64,000 bases of DNA from Amycolatopsis lurida (GTDB lineage Bacteria; Actinomycetota; Actinomycetes; Mycobacteriales; Pseudonocardiaceae): the NCBI RefSeq assembly GCF_900105055.1, contig NZ_FNTA01000004.1:4371501-4435500 (forward strand), given 5' to 3'. The notes beneath the pieces are model-generated. The model was not told the origin of the DNA. It ran no database searches and saw only the letters and a list, made by a program, of their open reading frames with translations. Within the stretch, counting starts at the first letter, position 1, and the number at the start of each line of letters is the position of its first letter. Of the stretch, positions 61,315 to 64,000 are shown piece by piece. A program made the position numbers and the translations under genes.

Positions 61315-62148
61315 TCAGGCCTTGCGGCCGATGCCACCCGAGATCGTCCGCTGAGCCGTGTTCAGCTCCTTGATCCGCGGGCCGTCCGGCCACCAGTCGG
61401 CGCACAGCTGGACGCCGGGCTCGACCATCTCGAGGTCGTGGAACAGCTCCTCGATCTGGGCCTTGGTGCGGAAGGTGCCCGAGCCCATCGGGCTGTGGAT
61501 GAAGAACTCCTCCATCTTGCGGGCGATCTCGGACAGCTCGTCCTCCGGGTCGGAGAAGTGCGAGATCGCCACGTACGAACCCGACGGCAGCGCGTCGATG
61601 TACTTCTTCATGATCTTGGCGGGCTCGCCGTGCGGCCCGTTGTAGTGGTGCAGGGTCCCGAGCTGCAGCAACGCGATCGGCTGCGAGAAGTCGATGTGCC
61701 GCCGGATGTCCGGGTTCTCCATGATCCGCTCCGGCTCGAAGATGTCGTCCGAGACGAAGTGCGTGTTCTCGTTCTCTTCGAGCAGCGCGCGCCCGTGGGC
61801 GAGCACGACCGGGTCGTTGTCGACGTAGACGACCTTGATCTCCGGGTTGATCCGCTGCACGACCTGGTGCGTGTTCTCGGCCGTGGGCAGGCCGGATCCG
61901 AGGTCGAGGAACTGCGTGATGCCCGTCTGGCTGGCGAGGAACCGGCACGCGCGGATCAGGAAGCCGCGGTTCTCGGTCGCCAGGTCCTGCGCCTCGGGGG
62001 CCGCCTGCTGGACCTTGCGCAGCACCTCCCGGTCGATCTCGTAGTTGTCCTTGCCGAGGAGGAAGGCGTCGTACACCCGGGCGATGCTGGCCCGGGTCGG
62101 GTCGACACCCACGGGCACTCGTTCCGTCCGGGTCGGGGCGTCGGGCAT
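61315..62148 (-). CDS. DUF574 SAM-dependent methyltransferase, paralog 2
   Basis: 277 residues from ATG 62148 (MPDAPTRTERVPVGVDPTRA), GAGG upstream. SIARVYDAFLLGKDNYEIDR, FLDLGSGLPTAENTHQVVQR, VVYVDNDPVVLAHGRALL and WWPDGPRI match paralog 1 at 26141. The SAM-binding loop is intact. It is divergent from an XRE/DUF5753 regulator, a neighbourhood typical of this family. The frame beyond 62148 is antisense to the regulator. Confidence 0.88.
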   Translation of the reverse strand: MPDAPTRTERVPVGVDPTRASIARVYDAFLLGKDNYEIDREVLRKVQQAAPEAQDLATENRGFLIRACRFLASQTGITQFLDLGSGLPTAENTHQVVQRINPEIKVVYVDNDPVVLAHGRALLEENENTHFVSDDIFEPERIMENPDIRRHIDFSQPIALLQLGTLHHYNGPHGEPAKIMKKYIDALPSGSYVAISHFSDPEDELSEIARKMEEFFIHSPMGSGTFRTKAQIEELFHDLEMVEPGVQLCADWWPDGPRIKELNTAQRTISGGIGRKA

Positions 62149-62183
62149 CTTGAACCTCACAAAACTGTGTCGGAAGTCTCGGG

Positions 62184-62195
62184 CTCTACGTAGAG
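62184..62195. promoter_or_regulatory. Perfect palindrome in the methyltransferase/XRE divergon
   Basis: CTCTACGTAGAG, a 12-base perfect palindrome, lies 36 bases from the methyltransferase ATG and 118 bases from the regulator ATG in the 165-base gap. Candidate binding site for the XRE protein, or a promoter overlap; a similar ACGTA core recurs at ACCACGTACG just after it. Confidence 0.45.
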
Positions 62196-62313
62196 TAGAA
62201 CCACGTACGCGACCGGTAAACCGAGCCATCCCTGTCGTGTCGAGGTCCAAACGTGTACTTTCAGTAATCGGCTTGTTCTCCTGTGAGTGTCGTCTTGCGA
62301 AAGGTCCCGGTCG

Positions 62314-63192
62314 ATGAACGCGGTCACCCCGCCTGGCGGTGAGCAGTCCCTGGGTCCCACCGCGCGGCGGATGATCCTCGGCTCTCAGCTCCGCCGGATG
62401 CGCGAGGACGCGGGCATCACGCGCCAGGAGGCCGGCTACAGCATCCGGGGTTCCGAGTCGAAGATCAGCCGTCTCGAGCTGGGCCGCGTCGGCTTCAAGG
62501 AACGCGACGTCGCCGATCTGCTGACCATGTACGGGATGACCGATCCCGGTGAGCGGCAGCAGTTCCTCGACATGGTCAAGGAGTCGAACGAGCCGGGTTG
62601 GTGGCGCCGCTACGGCGACCTGATGCCGAGCTGGTTCAACGACCTCGTCGGGCTCGAAGAGGCCGCGGCCCGCATCCAGGTGTGGGAGCCGCTGTACGTC
62701 ACGGGTCTGCTGCAGACCGAGGACTACGCGCGGGCGATCATGAGCCACGGCCGCAAGGACATGGTCAACGAGCAGGTCGACCGCCGGGTCGCGCTGCGGA
62801 TGCGGCGGCAGAAGATGCTGTCGCGCCCGGACGCGCCGCGGTTGTGGCTGGTGCTCGACGAATCGGTGCTCTACCGGCCGATCGGCGACCGCGAGGTGCT
62901 GAAGGGCCAGATCGACCACCTGCTGGAGATGATCCAGCAGCCGAACATCTCGGTGCAGGTCCTCCCGTACGACCGGAGCGGCTACTCCGCCGACAGCGCG
63001 TTCTCGCTGCTCAGGTTCGCGGAAGAGGAATTGCCGAACATCGCCTACACCGAGTACCTGACCGGCGTGCACTACATCGACAAGCGCGACGAGATCGAAC
63101 GGTACAGCCGGGCGCTGGACATGCTGGCGGTCGACGCGGAGACGCCGGACCGCAGCCGCCAGATGCTGCTGAAGCGCCGCGCCGAAATCTGA
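62314..63192 (+). CDS. XRE family regulator with DUF5753 domain (WhiJ/Scr1-like)
   Basis: 292 residues from ATG 62314 (RBS AAAGG). Helix-turn-helix at about 20-70 (LGSQLRRMREDAGITRQEAG, RGSESKISRLELGRV), then the DUF5753 effector domain (RIQVWEPLYVTGLLQTEDYA ... MRRQKMLSRPDAPRLWLVLD). Such regulators pair with small DUF397 proteins, as in the Streptomyces WhiJ and bldB-linked sets. It should bind operators near itself and the downstream DUF397 gene. Confidence 0.9.
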   Translation: MNAVTPPGGEQSLGPTARRMILGSQLRRMREDAGITRQEAGYSIRGSESKISRLELGRVGFKERDVADLLTMYGMTDPGERQQFLDMVKESNEPGWWRRYGDLMPSWFNDLVGLEEAAARIQVWEPLYVTGLLQTEDYARAIMSHGRKDMVNEQVDRRVALRMRRQKMLSRPDAPRLWLVLDESVLYRPIGDREVLKGQIDHLLEMIQQPNISVQVLPYDRSGYSADSAFSLLRFAEEELPNIAYTEYLTGVHYIDKRDEIERYSRALDMLAVDAETPDRSRQMLLKRRAEI

Positions 63193-63370
63193 GCGACTCA
63201 CCGTTGTGGTGCTGCCGGCCGTCTCCGGGGCGGTCGGGGTTTCCTTGCCTGTCCCCGAAAATTCGGCCACGACAGGTACCTGTTCACCCGTTGGGGGCTG
63301 CGCTCGTCACGCTTTAGTGGGACGGTCGGGGGCTCCAGTCATCACTGCACGCGAATTCTGCAAAAACTTC

Positions 63371-63442
63371 TGCACGTGCATTTACCGCTGCAGTCACACG
63401 TGCTAACTTTGGGATCACAGGCAAATGCACATGCAGATGCAT
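63371..63442. promoter_or_regulatory. Cluster of TGCA-type palindromes upstream of the DUF397 gene
   Basis: TGCACGTGCA at 63371-63380 is a perfect palindrome; CACACGTGC follows near 63396, and ATGCA...TGCAT symmetry occurs at 63425-63442. All lie in the 284-base gap 63193-63476 before the DUF397 gene, close to the AT-richer stretch GCTAACTTTGGGATCACAGG. Probable operator array for an XRE regulator, perhaps the adjacent one. Confidence 0.5.
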
Positions 63443-63476
63443 CGCCCGAAGTCTTCTGTCGGGGAAGGTGGGGACC

Positions 63477-63716
63477 ATGGCTGAACAGTTCGACAACGGC
63501 ATCCCGGCCGATCGTCTTACCGGCGCCCAATGGCGCAAAGCCAGTTACAGCAACGCGATCGGCAACTGTGTCGAGGTGGCTCCGCTCGCTTCCGGCGAGA
63601 TCGCGATGCGCAACTCGCGCTTTCCGACCGGGCCTGCCCTGATCTACACCCAGGCCGAGATGGCCGCGTTCCTCGCGGGTGCCAAGGACGGCGAATTCGA
63701 TGACGTCCTCAGGTGA
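63477..63716 (+). CDS. DUF397 domain protein
   Basis: 79 residues from ATG 63477 behind GGGGAAGGTGGGG (GTG 63468 possible). GAQWRKASYSNAIGNCVEVA is the DUF397 signature (W-x-K-S-S-x-S then N-C-V-E-V-A), and the C-terminal VLR end is usual. DUF397 proteins partner with XRE/DUF5753 regulators and act as small modulators, possibly antitoxin-like. Overlaps the next gene by 17 bases. Confidence 0.87.
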   Translation: MAEQFDNGIPADRLTGAQWRKASYSNAIGNCVEVAPLASGEIAMRNSRFPTGPALIYTQAEMAAFLAGAKDGEFDDVLR

Positions 63717-64000
63717 CACCATCACCGCGGAGATCACCGATATCGAAAGCGGCCTGCAGGAACTGATCCACCGCGGGTACCAATTCGTGCACCCGTGCGA
63801 CGCGAACGGCGAGGTACTGGCCGTGGTCGGCGTGCGAGTCCACGACAACGTGGTCGACGTGGTCCGGCTCAACGCCGAGGACGACGTGGTCGCCACCCGC
63901 ATGCCCGGGACCGAGGAGGACATCCTCGAGCCCGAGGTCTGGCTGTGGCGATTCGCCGGCGACGCCGCGACGGTGCTGACGGCACTGCTCGCGCTTCCCG
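63700..64000 (+). CDS. Small unknown protein behind DUF397 gene (truncated by window end)
   Basis: Open from ATG 63700 to the window end, at least 100 residues (MTSSGDTITAEITDIESGLQ ELIHRGYQFVHPCDANGEVL...). It overlaps the DUF397 gene by 17 bases, so it is probably co-translated with it. Sequence is acidic with DVVRLNAEDDVVATRMPGTE and ends LLALP at the edge. No known family recognised; its position suggests a third member of the XRE/DUF397 set. Confidence 0.65.
   Translation, partial: MTSSGDTITAEITDIESGLQELIHRGYQFVHPCDANGEVLAVVGVRVHDNVVDVVRLNAEDDVVATRMPGTEEDILEPEVWLWRFAGDAATVLTALLALP

Overview
The window is GC-rich chromosomal DNA, about 70% G+C by eye. Coding is dense, start codons are often GTG, and stop/start overlaps of the ATGA/GTGA type are common. 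Gene content fits an actinomycete of the order Pseudonocardiales, probably Amycolatopsis or a close relative. Pointers are the dispersed purA-purD-purB-purC-purSQ-purL genes, EspG and DUF3558 proteins of type VII (ESX) secretion, F420-type luciferase-like enzymes, and XRE/DUF5753 + DUF397 + DUF574 gene sets. The genus is inference. No rRNA, tRNA, CRISPR, transposase, integrase or phage gene was seen.

Layout. 1-6.5 kb (minus): the 5' part of a glycosyltransferase gene, a luciferase-like monooxygenase and a complete oligopeptide-type ABC importer, apparently one operon. 6.7-16.9 kb: a secreted HNH nuclease, a degenerate diacylglycerol-kinase-like protein divergent from purA, OsmC, an F420-type oxidoreductase, an aromatic-acid-type MFS carrier, an amino acid permease, a secreted glycerophosphodiesterase and purD. 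17.0-22.1 kb (plus): a six-gene type VII substrate/chaperone cluster without secretion machinery, ending in a WXG-like protein fused to a lytic transglycosylase domain. 22.4-30.6 kb: a flavin monooxygenase with a divergent GntR-TetR chimeric regulator, an aminotransferase, a DUF574 methyltransferase, a HAD phosphatase plus threonine aldolase, an ECF sigma factor with a candidate anti-sigma protein, and a TetR regulator.

30.7-38.9 kb: purB, a polar amino acid ABC importer with three tandem lipoprotein receptors, MOSC and SAM-hydrolase genes that overlap tail to tail by 118 bp, and purC. 38.9-48.4 kb: a deacetylase-like protein, a TetR regulator and a DUF418 membrane protein with a strong operator candidate, an ArsR/MFS divergon whose operator candidate sits next to the regulator start codon, and aldehyde and GMC dehydrogenases in convergent array. 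48.5-55.2 kb: purS-purQ, a heterodimeric ABC exporter with complementary motif losses, and purL. 55.2-64 kb: tandem pentapeptide-repeat-like membrane proteins, a Q-rich membrane protein, two GH25 lysozymes, a type VII-associated protein, a sterol-carrier-like protein, a second DUF574 methyltransferase, and an XRE/DUF397 pair followed by a truncated gene.

The purine genes are all on the plus strand but separated by unrelated genes. They cover the FGAR amidotransferase (PurS, Q, L), PurD, PurC, PurB and PurA. PurF, PurM, PurN, PurH, PurE and PurK are not here. A repeated feature is the long, near-perfect palindrome just behind gene ends. One family lies behind purA, the type VII cluster, the amino acid ABC operon and purL; another lies at 6.6, 14.3, 32.2 and 49.4 kb. 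They look like dispersed terminator cassettes.
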